From assembly GCA_029204225.1 (NCBI GenBank), contig CM055113.1:28811252-28875251 (forward strand): DNA of 64,000 bases, in the 5' to 3' direction. Each line of letters starts with the position of its first letter. Position 1 is the first letter of the stretch. Positions 48,240 to 61,587 of this stretch are shown here, piece by piece. The notes below the pieces were generated by a model, which had not been told where the DNA came from, made no database searches, and saw only the letters and a program-made list of their open reading frames with translations. The position numbers and the translations under genes are program-made. Source of the stretch: Diphasiastrum complanatum (Eukaryota > Streptophyta > Lycopodiopsida > Lycopodiales > Lycopodiaceae).

Positions 48240-49183
48240 GATTTGATAGGAATCGACATGCTTTTGCTCCCCCTATGCTTGGCTTAGTTGGCATATTTCT
48301 AGTCTTTCTTGAAAGCTTTTCATCTTTTTGAATTTTGACATGTCCTTTATGAAGTCCTGCTTTCAATAATACATCTTCTAATCGAGAGATAGCTTCCTTT
48401 GCTGATGATGTTGGCTTACTATTCAAAGCAAAAACTATATGAAGATAAATGATCTTTTCTATTAATCTAACTTCTGCATGAAGAGGTCAAACATGCACAT
48501 TTTTCAAGGCGATAGGCAGCACAGGCTTCCAGTTTGGATTTGCATATTCTCTAGTAATTTTTGTACTCCTAGTAACATATTTTGCCATTTTCATGCAATA
48601 CAAACAAGGATGTATTGATGTATCTCCATCTTTTGCCCTTTCACAATTTCTGACTCATCTAACTTAAGTACTATGATTATTTTATCATTCACCTTTTCAA
48701 AGGTTATATCATAGAATGTGATGATGTATCTCAGCAAGTAATTTAGATCAACAAATCAGTTGTTTGATGAATTATAGAATATCGATCTTCCATCAGTTTC
48801 ATACACCTCCTCAATATGAAATGGAGTTCTAGTGATCTTATGCATACCTATGTTTAATGTATCCCTCTCTTTCTTCAAGTGATATGCCTAGGGATTGGGA
48901 CTTTTCTAATTTGAACTTGCTTAAAAGCTTCTCTAATTAGTTTAAATATTGTTGCATATGCTTCCTTGCTAATACCTGCAAAATCGCAAGCACCCTGAAC
49001 TATAGTCTTATCTAAAAAAATTTCAATGTCCACCATCAAAGACTCTGTTATTTTACACTATACATTTGAACTCCTATTATACATCATGATATGCTCAGTG
49101 GATTTGCCTGTCAATATTGTGCTCAATGACATTCCTAGTGAAGCATTGTCCTTAATATTCTGAGGAGCTACTAATGCAGATCT
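48240..49183 (-). pseudogene. Unrecognised coding remnant
   Basis: The minus strand has long coding-like stretches with normal amino-acid composition. After a CAG acceptor near 49,183 comes KDNASLGMSLSTILTGKS, then TIVQGACDFAGISKEAYATI and FKLIREAFKQVQIRKVPIPR. One base out of frame it continues with KKERDTLNIGMHKITRTPF, YNSSNN-stop, VDLNYLLRYIITFYDITFEK and VNDKIIIVLKLDESEIVKGQ. A later exon-like frame at 48,202-48,426 reads SAKEAISRLEDVLLKAGLHK. Two stops and a frameshift show decay. I do not recognise the family; a host gene relic or an unusual transposon protein are both possible. Confidence 0.4.
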
Positions 49184-49239
49184 GCAGAAAAAAAAAGACA
49201 GTTAACAAAATATCACCATAGTTGAAATCAAATCCAAAT

Positions 49240-49990
49240 GTCTGTCAATTGTGTGTCCTGACTTTTGATAGTGATCACAAGAAGAAGTTTGCTTGTTGTT
49301 GTTGTTGCCTCTTGTCAATGACTTCTAATGAGCCTTGTCGAATTTGGGCTTGTTCTTTTTCTTTCCCTTCATGAAAAGGGCCTTCTCCTAGTCTCTACTT
49401 CCTTCTCCTTCATCTCTCATCAGTCTTTCATCAACGACAAGACTGACAACTCATTTGAATGTCATCTCTGGTAAGCTCAGGATGAGCATTTTCAGCAGTT
49501 GATAGGATGTAGGTAGAGACTTCATGAAGTACATCAGTTGTTGTGGTGCTAGGACCTTATGTTCCTATCCAGATGTAGTAAGCTAAGCAAAGATCGTTTT
49601 GATCCGCTCAACATGCTGATTCAGCTGGTTGCCATCCCATCGCAGACTTTGTAGCTGGTTGTGTAGGTGCATCATTGATGCAACAGTCCTCACTTCGTAT
49701 TTCTGCTTTAGCTTTTTCCACAATTCATGGCTGCTCTCACAGTCTTCAATTTGCATGAAGATTTATTTGTTTATGGATGAAACGATAATGCCATAGCGCG
49801 CTCATCCTTTCTGAACCATTCAGCTCTCCTCGGGTCTCCCTCTAGAGGCTGCTCTTCTGTGAGATCGGTCGCTAACTAGATCCCTTCACCCTTCAAGAGT
49901 GTTTTGATTTTGAACTTCCAAACTCGATAGTTTGCGCCATCGAGATTGATTGCAATACTTGTTTGAATCGTTTTTGCATATTGTGTTGCC
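49240..49990 (-). pseudogene. Copia gag remnant
   Basis: Near 49,950 the minus strand reads AINLDGANYRVWKFKIKTLL, the Copia gag N-terminal block. A UBN2-like middle (NQLQSLRWDGNQLNQHVERI near 49,600) and a partial zinc knuckle (CDHYQKSGHTIDRH near 49,260) follow in order. Several stops and shifts interrupt it. The primer site upstream at 50,001 agrees with this orientation. Confidence 0.8.
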
Positions 49991-50000
49991 TAGATAATTT

Positions 50001-50012
50001 GCTCTGATACCA
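50001..50012 (-). promoter_or_regulatory. Copia primer-binding site
   Basis: Minus-strand TGGTATCAGAGC. The adjacent TGTAGAATTT from 50,013 is the expected LTR terminus. The LTR would extend to the right for some hundred bases; its far end was not found. Confidence 0.78.
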
Positions 50013-50499
50013 TGTAGAATTTTTTGGGGGGTCTTTTGTCATTTTTGTTTGTTGCAGAATTTCTATTTGCAGGATCCTAGACAAGCGATTACAGATCGCA
50101 GACTCTGAAGCATTCAATGAGACAGATGCGACATGACAATCAGAGATGGAAGAACTGAAAAGTAGTCTATATTTTGCTTTTGCTTTTGGAGTGAGTCGAT
50201 CAGTGTCACACATGTTGGCCGCTCCTCTTATAGAATTTTTTGCTATGTTCTGCATGTTGGCAGACTTTCATGCATAGCTTACAGTGCTAACAAAACGCTC
50301 ACACTGCTCTCTACTTCTCTCTGTATGTCTCCTTCTATCCTATACTTATCCCATCTGGAAAAATTACAAGATAGTTTAACAACTGATTACAAGTCAATGC
50401 TAATCTATTGGTTAGCCACCCTTTGATAACGTTGCTCTTGATGGCTGAACGTGACAGTACAATGCCCTCACGCTCGTCGAGCTTCTAACTGCTAACTCG

Positions 50500-50800
50500 A
50501 CTCGACTTTTGGTTTTGGCTCGATGTTCATCTTTAGTACTTCAGGTACCTCGACTTCGGTGACTTCGACTTTGGACTCCTTTAGCTTCGTCGACCACTTC
50601 GATGTCGATGATGTCAGCGACTTCGACTTTGGACACTTCGGGCTTTGGTTGCATGGGCAGATGTTGGGCACTTCGATGTCGAGCACTTCGGCCACTTCGG
50701 CCTCTGGTTGCAATGGCACCTCGTCGAGCACTTTGGTGGCTTCGACTTCGATGACTTTGGCCTCTGGCACTTCGACTTCGGGGAATGCTAGGGAAAGGTT
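50500..50800. repeat. Degenerate minisatellite based on ACTTCG / TCGACTTCGG
   Basis: The word CACTTCG, GACTTCG or ACTTCGAC occurs many times at irregular 12-30 bp spacing. On the minus strand it reads as a Glu/Val-rich repeat (VEVTEVEVPEVL). The open frames on both strands are products of the repeat. Confidence 0.75.
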
Positions 50801-50859
50801 GCAATAGTTGACCATTTCCAACAACTTCAATATCTACGGAAGTACTTATTGCCAACCTT

Positions 50860-53800
50860 TGCCAGTTTGCCAGTACCTACTTTTCCATGTTTTCTAGCTT
50901 TAGGAAAGTCAACGAAGGTTAATATTGATAAAAAGTGGTCAGACGAACATTCCCAGTGCTTAGAAAAAAATCCAAGTCCTTTGAACCTTCGCCAACCTTC
51001 ATAAAACCTCGCCTGTGTATCATCAATCTTCATCGAGCTCAGAATAGTCATAAAACATTGTTCATAAAACATCGAAGTATAATGTTTCAAGATTGGTTAA
51101 TTGTAAGAGTTGCACACTTGACCCTCATTACAAGTTTGTCGACCATATCAACAGGCTTTACAGGGTCCTCTAAGAACAGTGGAAAAGCTAGCAATTATTC
51201 ATAAGTTTTATTCATTCTATTTTCAACCCTTGCACATGCGTGCCCAATCAATAAAAGTGGTATCAACATTCTCCAAGTAGTATGAACGACCCCCAGCCAT
51301 CTCTCAAAGGCTAATATTACCTATAACTAGTCTGGCAAACATTCTCAGCCCTCAAAAGTGCTAAAATTCCTTCTGCAGACTATCTCTCGCCAATGAGAAC
51401 ATTCACCTAACCTTCGCCAGCCCTCTAATCATCAATATGTACTTCATTCCAAGTTGGCGAAGGTTAGTCTCCATCAGAAGGATAGTGGTGAAGGTTCTCA
51501 ATCCAAATCGCGCCCAAATTGCTTTTAGAACCCTCGCCGAACTATCCTTTGCTCCTACAAGTTTTGAGCTCCCACAATAACGCTTTTAACAAGGTCATAA
51601 CAAGCTTCTAACAAGTTATCTTATGAGCTCTAGGAATTTATGATGTAACTCTACAAGGCTTTGATGTATATATGATGTGTATTCACAAAAATAGTGTGTC
51701 ACAAGGATTACAAGAAGCTCAGATTGTTGCCGACGAAACTAGAAATCCATTACAAATCATCAACAAAAAAGGGAAGGCATTGAATCACAAAAATTGGAGC
51801 CCACTAAAACCAAGCTACATATATGTGAAATAGAATAAATAGCTAGAGAATGATCTATGTAGCATATGGAGAGTGAATCTTACCAACAGCTCACTAGTGT
51901 AAAATTTCAAAGCTAGAATGTAGTAGCAAGTTCGTGTTAGTCATAGATCATCTTCATCAAGCTTTTTTCTTGGGCAATTTCATAGTTCTTACTTTATCAT
52001 GTCCTCGTACTCAAGATTGCCACCTCTGACATTTTTTCTATAAAGTTTTAAAACAATAGTAATTTTCTTGTCTCTTGTATCCTCTAAATGGACTTATTTT
52101 GTCATGGAAATATGTTAGGTTTGTCATCTCCAGTGTCTAATTTCGTGCTAGATGTAAATGTAACCAAGAACACTCACATGTATTCCCAACCATTGGTCCT
52201 GCTCTTATCCATTATTTTACCTCTAGAAAAAAAAATGACAAAGCACTACAACCAATCTACTATTCCAAAGTTGGAGAAAAGACAAAAATTAAAAAAACTT
52301 CAGGGTATATATCACTACCTTTATTTCCACATCTACTTCAATTGCCATTCCCCCCATTTTTCTTAGTTCTACTTCTATTACTATTTTTAGAATCTAAATT
52401 TATGCTCAATCCTACCCATTACATACAATTTCATGAAGATGGGGACAATATATTACATCAATTGGTTAGAAGGTAGGAATTTTGCTCCAACCTTACCTCC
52501 TGTTATTACCACTATTTTTAGTCCTCTTGCTTCCACCCCTCTTTTTGATCCTGCTAATACCCCGTGCAATCCAACTCCTCTATTGTCACAACTACCATAA
52601 ATTCCTTTGTGCATCCAACTATAGCTTTTGGTTTTTGGTATTGGCACCACAACATTTGGAACGTTTTCTCACTCTACTCCTTTTGTTGCATTCTATGTTC
52701 CTACTCCTACCAATTTTACTTTTTCTTACTTTTTGTACCTGCATGCACAACTCCACCTATATACAATGTCGTCACCACTTGTTCAACACCATCACACATG
52801 CACATATCACCACTAGTATTGCTACCATTGTCCCCACTACTATTGCTACTATTGTCACCATTGATGCTAATGTTGTTAACGTCATTGCTACTATTGCTAC
52901 AATAAACAAAGGCGATCGATACATCACGAGAAGCTTTGCCTTATGTAGGGCATTCAAATAGTTGAAAAAAACAAAAACAAAAACAAAACAAAGATTGTAG
53001 TTTAGAAGAATTAAAAGTTATTTGAATTCATTATTATTCTCAAAGCCACATAGGAGTGACAACTTCACAATTGCTTATCGCTACTGTGACAAAGCTAAAA
53101 AGGGAGCACCTTCTAGAAGAAAAAGAAAACTTAACCCCTCATCATGAAAAGAGCAAAAAAATGAATAGGCGCAAAAACCAAGTAGGAAATTCATGCCAAA
53201 AGTGATTTTTGTGCCCCATGTGTGAGTTTGAGTAAAATGAAGAAAAAAAAAAATCAATTAGAAAAGATGTGCTTTAGTGGTGTGGAAAAGTAGAAAAAAC
53301 ATGTTTGATGGCTGGAGAGATGATACCACAAACTATCCTTCCTAGTTTGGGCACAACTCTAGTACCAACAATGGTGAAGAATGCATACTAGATAAGGCCA
53401 GGTAGTAGCAACAACCTACCAATCTTCAAATGACTACTTATAATGAAATTTTTTTTTTTATGTTATTCAAAGGCTATAGCAAGTATGAAGGCCTTAAAGT
53501 TTGTGGAAGAAGCTAAACATCTCATAAGCCCTCATATGAGGTTAGGGGCTTTGCACACTACATATTTAGATTCAATGATTAGGAAGGAAAATGGAAAATG
53601 CGAGGCCCATTGTTGAGCCTACTGGCATTGTTTGAATCTTTTGCTTTCTAGAGATATGTGCATAGTATGTTTTTGTTATAGAGCGTGGCCACTCTAGAAA
53701 TAAATGATTTCATTTGAAATGACATATTTGGAATTTCTAGAAGAGCATATTCATGTTATAGAGAATAGTGAAAGACTTATCTTATAAGGTTGCTACAAAA

Positions 53801-54740
53801 AGAAGCTTGGAATATTTGCCACTTTCAAGAACAAGAGAAACATTACATCAACTTGCACCACCTCCGCCACCAATTACATGCATAGAGACATGAAAGGTAC
53901 ATATGACAAGAGAACAAAAGAACTTGGGTCCATAGTGGCCCAAAGAGCCATAGAGTAATAGGGGTAATGTAGAAGTAAGTCGTGTATCATTAATCAAGAA
54001 GCTCTCAACCAACTTATTGACAAGTCTTGTTGGTTTTTTGTTCAATTCTTCTACCTGTTAATCGCTCTCTTTTATGTATTTTTGTGAAAAGCATAAGCAT
54101 GATCAAAGAGATAATATTGACAACACAAGCATAGTGTAAGCTCATACTAGATAAACATAATGCAAGGTCATATTGCACAAGCATAATGCAAAATCATATT
54201 GTACAAACATTATATACGAAGACATTGGAAGCATGTGCATGCACTACAAGTTCTAGATCTTCTTAAGTTCCACCAACTAGGTGTGATAAAATAAGATCTC
54301 AATGAACCTGATATGCACTTTATTATGATATAGTGATATAGCATATCACTACTTTATTATGGACTTTGAGTATACGCTTTGTGCCGCTTGAGAGTTCAAA
54401 CTTTTAATAATAGCCATATTATTGGAGCCAGATCTGGCGATTCTGGCTCAGACGTACCAATACCAATCTGCCATCTGCTGATTCTAGATTCCAATTTTGA
54501 AGTCTAAACTTTAGACTCTACATGATGAGACGCATATTTCAAGGTTTTGGGGACGAGAAATTGAGAATCCAGATCATAGATATATAACAACTCATTCATG
54601 ACTCATACCTCGTGTTGCTTTTATTAGTTAAAGAGTCAAGACGCGAGGCGCTTCAAAGATCAAAACGAAAGCGAAATTCAGAGGAAAGTGAATGAAAAAG
54701 TGCTACGTCGGCCCCTTTCACTACATAAAAACAGCACATT
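50860..54740. other. AT-rich stretch with no recognised gene
   Basis: Frames at 52,482-52,961 and neighbours are Leu/Thr/Ser-rich low-complexity sequence around (ATTGCTAC)-like words at 52,800-52,905, not a convincing protein. I see no retroelement motif, RNA gene or clear terminal repeat. Confidence 0.45.
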
Positions 54741-54749
54741 TGGCAATCA

Positions 54750-55460
54750 GTGATTGTTACTTCGTACTTTATAAAAGCTTCACAGACGCATCATGCCGCT
54801 GACGCCAGAGTTGAAGCAGGAACCAGGTGTTGGACACGTTGCTACTACGGCCTGCAGTTTCGTTGTCTGAAGCTTCAACGTTGGCGCTTATTGGCACGGG
54901 ACAGCTTTGGCCCCGTGCCACGAAAATTAACACGTGGAGTCCAAGAAGGGACATGAATCCGTGCAAACCGGCACGCAAAACAATTGGCGTCGGGCAGGCA
55001 GCTGAGACCAGGGGCGCCCGGGACCCAATGTCCCAGCGCCACCCTCTCACGCGGGCCGGGGTGCTGGCGCCACTTGGCACCATGGGGTCCACGCCGGGAC
55101 CTCCCCGCCACGCGCGCCGGGTGCTCGGGCGCCACACCTGGCGCCGCGGCACCGGACCACCAAGTCGCCGTAACAAACACACACACACACACACACACAC
55201 ACAAGAGAGAACATGCATTTTGAGTATATATGCACGGTGGACCAATTCCGGGAAAATATTATGGGATAACCCATCAGGTCACGTGGTAAGCAAAAGTTGA
55301 ATGTCACTCGGACAGGTAGGGCAGGGCGGCGGGCAGCATCATCGGGCCACCTGGGGACATGTGTCGTGTGCAGAAGTTGGTCGCGGCCAAACTGGCCGTG
55401 CCAGTAAGATACGAGGGCTGAGCTGAGCTTTCAAACTCTAGGCGGCGGGCTCACGTTAGT
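54750..55460. other. GC-rich island with (AC)n tract at 55,177-55,203
   Basis: GC content rises sharply here, with several GGCGCC sites (about 55,068 and 55,139) and a clean AC run of about 27 bp. Overlapping open frames on both strands are expected from GC-rich sequence. None shows a domain, so I call no gene. Confidence 0.6.
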
Positions 55461-55900
55461 CTTTGGCAAGGGGACATTCTCGGCCTCGAGGCTCAGACTT
55501 CGTTTCAACTTTTTAGGGCCTGCCCTCATTTAATGCCAAATGTGAGTTTTTGGGCTCTAAATGTTCGGTAAGGGAAGCCTGAAGACCTTCCCAGGTGTAA
55601 TAAAACATCACGTTTTTTCTTCTTTACTTTTTGCATAAAGAAAATTGGGACATGAGTTTAGTGAGAAAGGTCCTATCCAACTTTTGAAAAATAAAAAGCA
55701 ACACTTTATCAATTTGTTGCAAGGTATTTTTACTGGGCGTGATATATGAAATTTGTGAGTTTTATGCAATCCGACTATCATAATGGAATAGTTTAATCAC
55801 TTTTTGGCATGGCTATAAAATGTAAGTTGGTTTGTTTGTGTACCAATTTTCAAATTATTGGTGACTCAGCTCACAATGATACTATTGTCAATTTATCAAA

Positions 55901-56010
55901 CTCAAAGCATAGGAGCTACTTAGCTGTTGAGGCATATTGATCTCAAATATTGTTATATGACTCCTCAAAGCATAGTAGCTACTTAGCTGTTGAGGCATAT
56001 CGATCCCAAA
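55901..56010. repeat. Direct duplication, 63-bp period
   Basis: Units 55,901-55,947 and 55,964-56,010 both read CTCAAAGCATAG(G/T)AGCTACT and on to GGCATAT(T/C)GATC(T/C)CAAA. Confidence 0.85.
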
Positions 56011-57082
56011 ATTTCTTGTGTGGGTGACATGGTAAATGTCATTTTGCAACACGCTTGCATCATATGTGAAAGGTCAACCTATTGGTATGGGAACTAATCT
56101 GGAAAAAGTGTTGGTGAGGGTTTGTTCCAACAAGCCAACCACTATTTAGGCGACCTCTTTTGTTAGTGTCACATTGCAAACCATGCATTTTAATAAATCT
56201 TCACTTTGAGTGGAAATGAGGAAATTGTTCCTCACAAACTTTCAGTTTCTTAGTTAATATATGCCAATCCGTTTCATAACATATGCCAACATATGCCAAT
56301 CCTGTGTGTCTCATTGCTTGGGTATTCATATTCATAGAGATAGAATCGAAGAATTTAATTATCTATTACAACATACATACTAGCAAATTGTATTGCTTAG
56401 AGTGATATTTTTTTGTAGATTCTTGTATCACATTACCATGAAGTTAGTTATACTTGAAATGCCATCAATTGTGGATTTGTGGAATCATGTGACCATCAAG
56501 AGGGAGGTCAACATGTATTTTACCAAGGTCAATGTTGGTAGAAGAGAAGGTTTTACTAAAACTAGAATGTCAATGTAAAAATTCCAATCATAGGCACCCT
56601 CTTTTAGTCCAACTACCTACTAATCTATCACTAGGCACATGGCATCCATGAATACCTATGACTCATTAATATTGAGTGACTCATAGGGTACCACCCCATG
56701 CCTTACCATGTGTTGTAAAGCCAAGTGTGCCCCATATGACTCTGAGGGGTGATACTCTCAAAGATCCCAGAGCAAGTTAGGAAGTCAGGGACTGAGCCTC
56801 CGACTTGTGGTAAGCCAATCAAGTAGTCACAAGTCAATGAGCTAGCTTTGGAATTGTAGTCATGGCCTAGTCAGCTCTTAGGACCCGTGTCCATGAGCCA
56901 AGTTGATTTTGCCCGTCAGGATAGCTTGCTATACAATCATCATCAATATGCCTATGTTTTAACGACTAGTTTATGCATGTTTTAAAAAAAAGTCCATGGA
57001 ATACATTGTAGATCCGCAGGAGGGCCCCAATTCCCTTATAGTCACAATTAACTAACGGCTTGTTGGTCTACTGATCCCTAGC

Positions 57083-57300
57083 GTGGACACGCTACCCGAG
57101 ACCAGTCCTGGACCCAATTCCGATCTCTGGAAAGAAGCTATGGATAAAGAGTATTCATCTCTTATCAAGAACCAGACTTGGACCAGTCGCGAATTACCTG
57201 CCAACAGAAATGTAGTTGATTGCAGATGGTTGTTCAAAATCAAGTACAAGGCAGATGGAAGTATTGATCGAAGAAAGGCTCAACTTGTAGCATTAGAGGA
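57083..57300 (+). pseudogene. Copia reverse transcriptase N-terminal fragment
   Basis: The plus strand reads SDLWKEAMDKEYSSLIKNQT, then WLFKIKYKADGSIDRRKAQL, the start of Copia reverse transcriptase (Trp-Lys-x-Ala-Met-x-x-Glu; K-x-K-x-x-x-DGSI). It ends abruptly at about 57,290, before any catalytic motif. Confidence 0.82.
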
Positions 57301-57329
57301 GTGTTTATAATATATTGTTAGAATTATTT

Positions 57330-58020
<691 letters not shown>

Positions 58021-58035
58021 TATGTGTGTGACTGT

Positions 58036-58656
58036 GTTTTGATCATAGTTGCAGCGCGATTTTGAATCGTGATTTAGAATCGCGATCCCGATTCGCGATT
58101 CGGGATTTTCCCAGAATCGTGTAAAATCGATTTTTTTTTTTAAAAAAAAATTAGGCAATATGGGTATCAGATGAAAGATCTGATCGAGGGGATTATGATT
58201 GTGTAGTTTGCTAACTATTTCGGGTGCGAAACACCAAAAGTGTGTTTTCACTCGGGGAGTTGGAAGGCCAAATCATGAAGAGGCCTTACCGTCGGGGTCG
58301 GCCCATTTCTCGGGGGGCTACCGCCCCATGAACCCCCTGTTTCCCAGGGGGCTACCGCCCTCCTGTAGATAAAAATGGGGTCCAAATGCGCGCCGAGAAG
58401 TGCCCATTATTTATGCCCCCAACTATATGTACATTGCACTCACTTCTCCAGTGAAACGATTGCAAAAGTGATCATCATCCATACATTTGATAATCCAAAC
58501 TGTAGCATTAACATTTACTGAAGACTAGAGCAAATGACAACCGGATAGCTACTGAAAATAAGATTTGTTTGTGCCTCATCTACTGCACTTCTGAGAGGCA
58601 AAACGCTGGTTTGACCATTGATCCCCTAAAAAATTTTCAGCAATAAGCTATTTTTC

Positions 58657-58722
<66 letters not shown>

Positions 58723-58792
58723 CTGGGTAGCGAATCACGATTCGCAGAATCGCAGACCCAGTGAATCGCGATTCGCTGCATCTATGGTTTTG
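58036..58792. mobile_element. MITE-like element with terminal inverted repeats and 6-bp duplication
   Basis: GTTTTG occurs at 58,036-58,041 and 58,787-58,792. Inside it the left end ATCATAGTTGCAGCG is matched in reverse complement by the right end (CGCTGCATCTATG). Subterminal GAATCGCGATTC-type palindromes fill both ends (58,060-58,115 and 58,735-58,775). The interior has an (AT)n tract at 58,661-58,713 and two copies of GGGGGCTACCGCCC near 58,304 and 58,347. No transposase is encoded, so it is non-autonomous. The duplication length does not settle the superfamily. Confidence 0.62.
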
Positions 58793-58919
58793 ATTAAGAT
58801 TTATAGTTAAAGATGACTAGATAGTATTTGATGGTAATTGTATATTTGAATTTGCTTATAATAATGGTTCAATTGTGTAATATAGTGTTATTTTTTAATT
58901 GCTTGTGCATGTGACAAAA

Positions 58920-60150
58920 TTATTCAAAAAAAAGAGAGCAAGCGTTTAAAGAGCAAGAAATTGCACAGTTGCACTTAAGCTTCAAGTGAGTTTACCGGTG
59001 AGTTTGTGTTGTTTCAATTTGTTTTATTATTAGAATACGTTATATAACGTAGTAAGAAATTAAATGTAATTCATGATTTTCATTTTGTTCAAAGTAATAT
59101 CGTATTTTATCGCATACACTAGCAATTAATTAATATGCAAAAGTGAAATGTAGATAATTTAAATCCCCAATCCTGAGAAGGTGTGTAGCCCTTACTTTTC
59201 TCCCGTTAAAGGCGAGGTTCTAATCTTTCCAACTCGCATGGAAAAACCTACACGCCGCAGGGAGGGAATATGTGATGACATTCTGAAATAGGACATAACC
59301 GCAAGGTTCAGGTATTATAATTATCACATTCAACTCTATCTATAAAAATATACATAAAAAATACTGCGATGAATATAAAAAAAAGAATGATAGATAATCA
59401 TAGATAGTTGGCGGACTATGGACGTCTGCCAACTAAGGAGGAATACGAATATGCCTACAGGGAATCGTACGACGCATTAGTCGACAAACTAAAGAGTGAG
59501 GGTCATCCTCCAAATGTAAGTACTAGTTTTTGTATTCATACTAATGTGGGTTGTATCATGACGTCAATTTTATTTTATTTAATACGATCAAACATTAAAT
59601 ATTAATGTAATTTGTTTGCTTGTGTTCATGCAAACTGGACGTCACGACGACGACGAGTAGATTAGGTTTATAAATTTTAGTTGATGTTAGATCTAGAAAG
59701 ACTCGTGCGACATTAAAGCACCAATTTTGTGATACATTGATTCATATTATGAAAATATTATTGTTGCAAATGATTGTGCTATATTGCCATTGCTTTTATA
59801 TGTGCAATGTTCTTTTTTCAAAAATTGCAATGTCAAATTATTGACATGGATTGACATAATAACCAACTAAGAAATTAAAACCATGTGCAATGTCGGATTT
59901 CAAAACAACAATCAATATCATATATAGAAATAAATTTATGATGTGCACAAAGCAATGCAATAAAGTATTGTCATTCATAATGGACATGAAGTAATGCAAT
60001 AAAATATAAAATGAAAAGTAGTTTAAGAATGAAAAGTACCTCATGCTTAGTTTGTTGTTTGATCCAAATGTTGAATGCAACTCAAAAACATTGTTTTAAA
60101 AACAATTCACGAACATCGCTTATCCAAGAACTTAACTCCAAGAACAGCCC
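58920..60150. other. No gene recognised; one exon-like ORF
   Basis: A frame at 59,408 reads ADYGRLPTKEEYEYAYRES followed by YDALVDKLKSEGHPPN and then a GTAAGT donor at about 59,516. It looks like one exon of a transposon or host gene, but I cannot assign it, and no partner exon was found. Confidence 0.35.
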
Positions 60151-60159
60151 GATAAAACT

Positions 60160-60680
60160 GCGCGCGCTGTTTTTTATGCATTTTTTATTTTTTTTAACCT
60201 ATTTTGGGATGTCAGAATCCGACGTCCTAACGCGTCAAATAGACATCGGATAGATGTCGGACATTTTTTCGGATAGATGTCGAACACACGTTGGATGGGC
60301 GTCGGACATCCGTCGGTGAAATTTTGGTATCATTCTATGTTTACAGACGTCAAAATCCGACTGAAGACGTCGCAATGCGACATCCACGTCAGAACGTTTG
60401 CGACATCTTTGGACGTCACAATGAGACATCCACGTAGGACGTCACAATGCGACGTCCATGTCAGACGTCGCATTGCGACGTCCACGTCAGATCCGGTTTC
60501 CGTCATCGAGATTTTGTGTTTCAAAATCTGGCACGTTGTGCCAGTCGGAATGCGACGTGTTTTAAAGTCGTCGGATTCTGACGACCTTATAGCGACGTGT
60601 TTTTCCGACGTCCACGACGAATTAATAAAAATTAAGCTCGCGATTCACAACGCAAATCGCGGCGGGTGTTGTTGTGAATC
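60160..60680. repeat. CpG-rich repeat with GACGTC words, second copy
   Basis: Many copies of GACGTC(A/G)CA(A/T)TGCGAC, CGACGTCCACGTCAGA and GATAGATGTCGGAC in direct and inverted orientation. The vocabulary is the same as at 45,970-46,320. The right end CGACGTCCACGACGAAT is the reverse complement of the left end of the other copy (ATTCGTCGTGGACGTCGG against GTCGTGGACGTCCGACGAAT, allowing one or two differences). Confidence 0.65.
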
Positions 60681-60689
60681 TGCCCGACG

Positions 60690-61587
60690 ACATTGTTTTT
60701 AGTTAAATATTTAATCACATTGGTTAATATGTTTGTAAATTTCAAACTACACAGGTTTGCCAACAGTAAATTATCACATGTATTAGAATTGGTGACATGC
60801 ATCATAGTTAGACAATAAGCATAGTTACCACATGTTGTTACTATGGTCCAGTTGCCCGTTCACATTTAATAAGTATCATATAACTTTGAGTCGGTCTGGC
60901 ATTTCATAGATTTGAGAATTTGGCACTAAACTTTGGAAGCAATCACTATGGCCAGGAGACCAAGATCTAAAATTGAATCGGTGATTCTTCACAATGAGAA
61001 GGATGAAGCTGGTTTTGGGAAACCAACAAGATATATAAAAAACTCATGGGTTCTACTGCATACGTCCTCAAAAGACATGTTTAGACCAAGGAAGAAGGCA
61101 AAGATGACATTCAAATCATATTGGAAAGAAAAGATCCTTGATTTTAGCTCAGAAGTCTTGGTTCAGCATGTCTATATGCATTCAGAACTGTATCTACAAG
61201 ATCTTAATATTCATGATCACCAAAAATGTAACTATAAGTTCAAAAAAATTTGGGATCTATATTTTAACATTCATGCTTTTAAAACTTGTTGAAATCATAT
61301 CAGTTATCATATATGTATTGCATTCTTGCATATTTGTATCCATCTAGCATAAGCAAATGGGAGCCAGCACAATCCCTGGCAAGTATATTGGATGTGATTC
61401 ATTCGGATATTGGAAATTACAATAGCTCACTTGGCCAATAGACTAAAGATGAGCTCCTGTCAAAATCTGTACACTTCGCCAGCTGTATAATCACCGAGGG
61501 CAAACTACAATAAACAATATAGTAGATGAATATTAATAAGAAACAATATATTACATGAAGATAACGTAGAAAGGGCTAATAACTCAC
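60690..61587. other. No gene recognised
   Basis: The plus-strand frame 60,933-61,292 (starting ARRPRSKIESVILHNEKDE) has balanced composition but no family I know, so it is left uncalled. Confidence 0.35.

Noticed and set aside
52482-52961. 159-codon hydrophobic ORF that could suggest a membrane protein
   Set aside because: Leu/Thr/Ile bias comes from pyrimidine-rich low-complexity DNA with repeated ATTGCTACT words; several overlapping frames are equally open.
54769-55307. Overlapping ORFs up to 158 codons on both strands
   Set aside because: GC-rich sequence lacks stops by chance; compositions are Arg/Pro/Ala/Gly-rich without a domain, and they run through an AC repeat.
59170-59310. tRNA-like B-box AGGTTCTAATC as a second SINE or tRNA
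   Set aside because: No matching A-box at the right distance, no cloverleaf, and no flanking duplication was found.
60933-61292. 119-codon plus-strand ORF
   Set aside because: Plausible composition, but no recognisable motif, splice partner or start context, so left uncalled.
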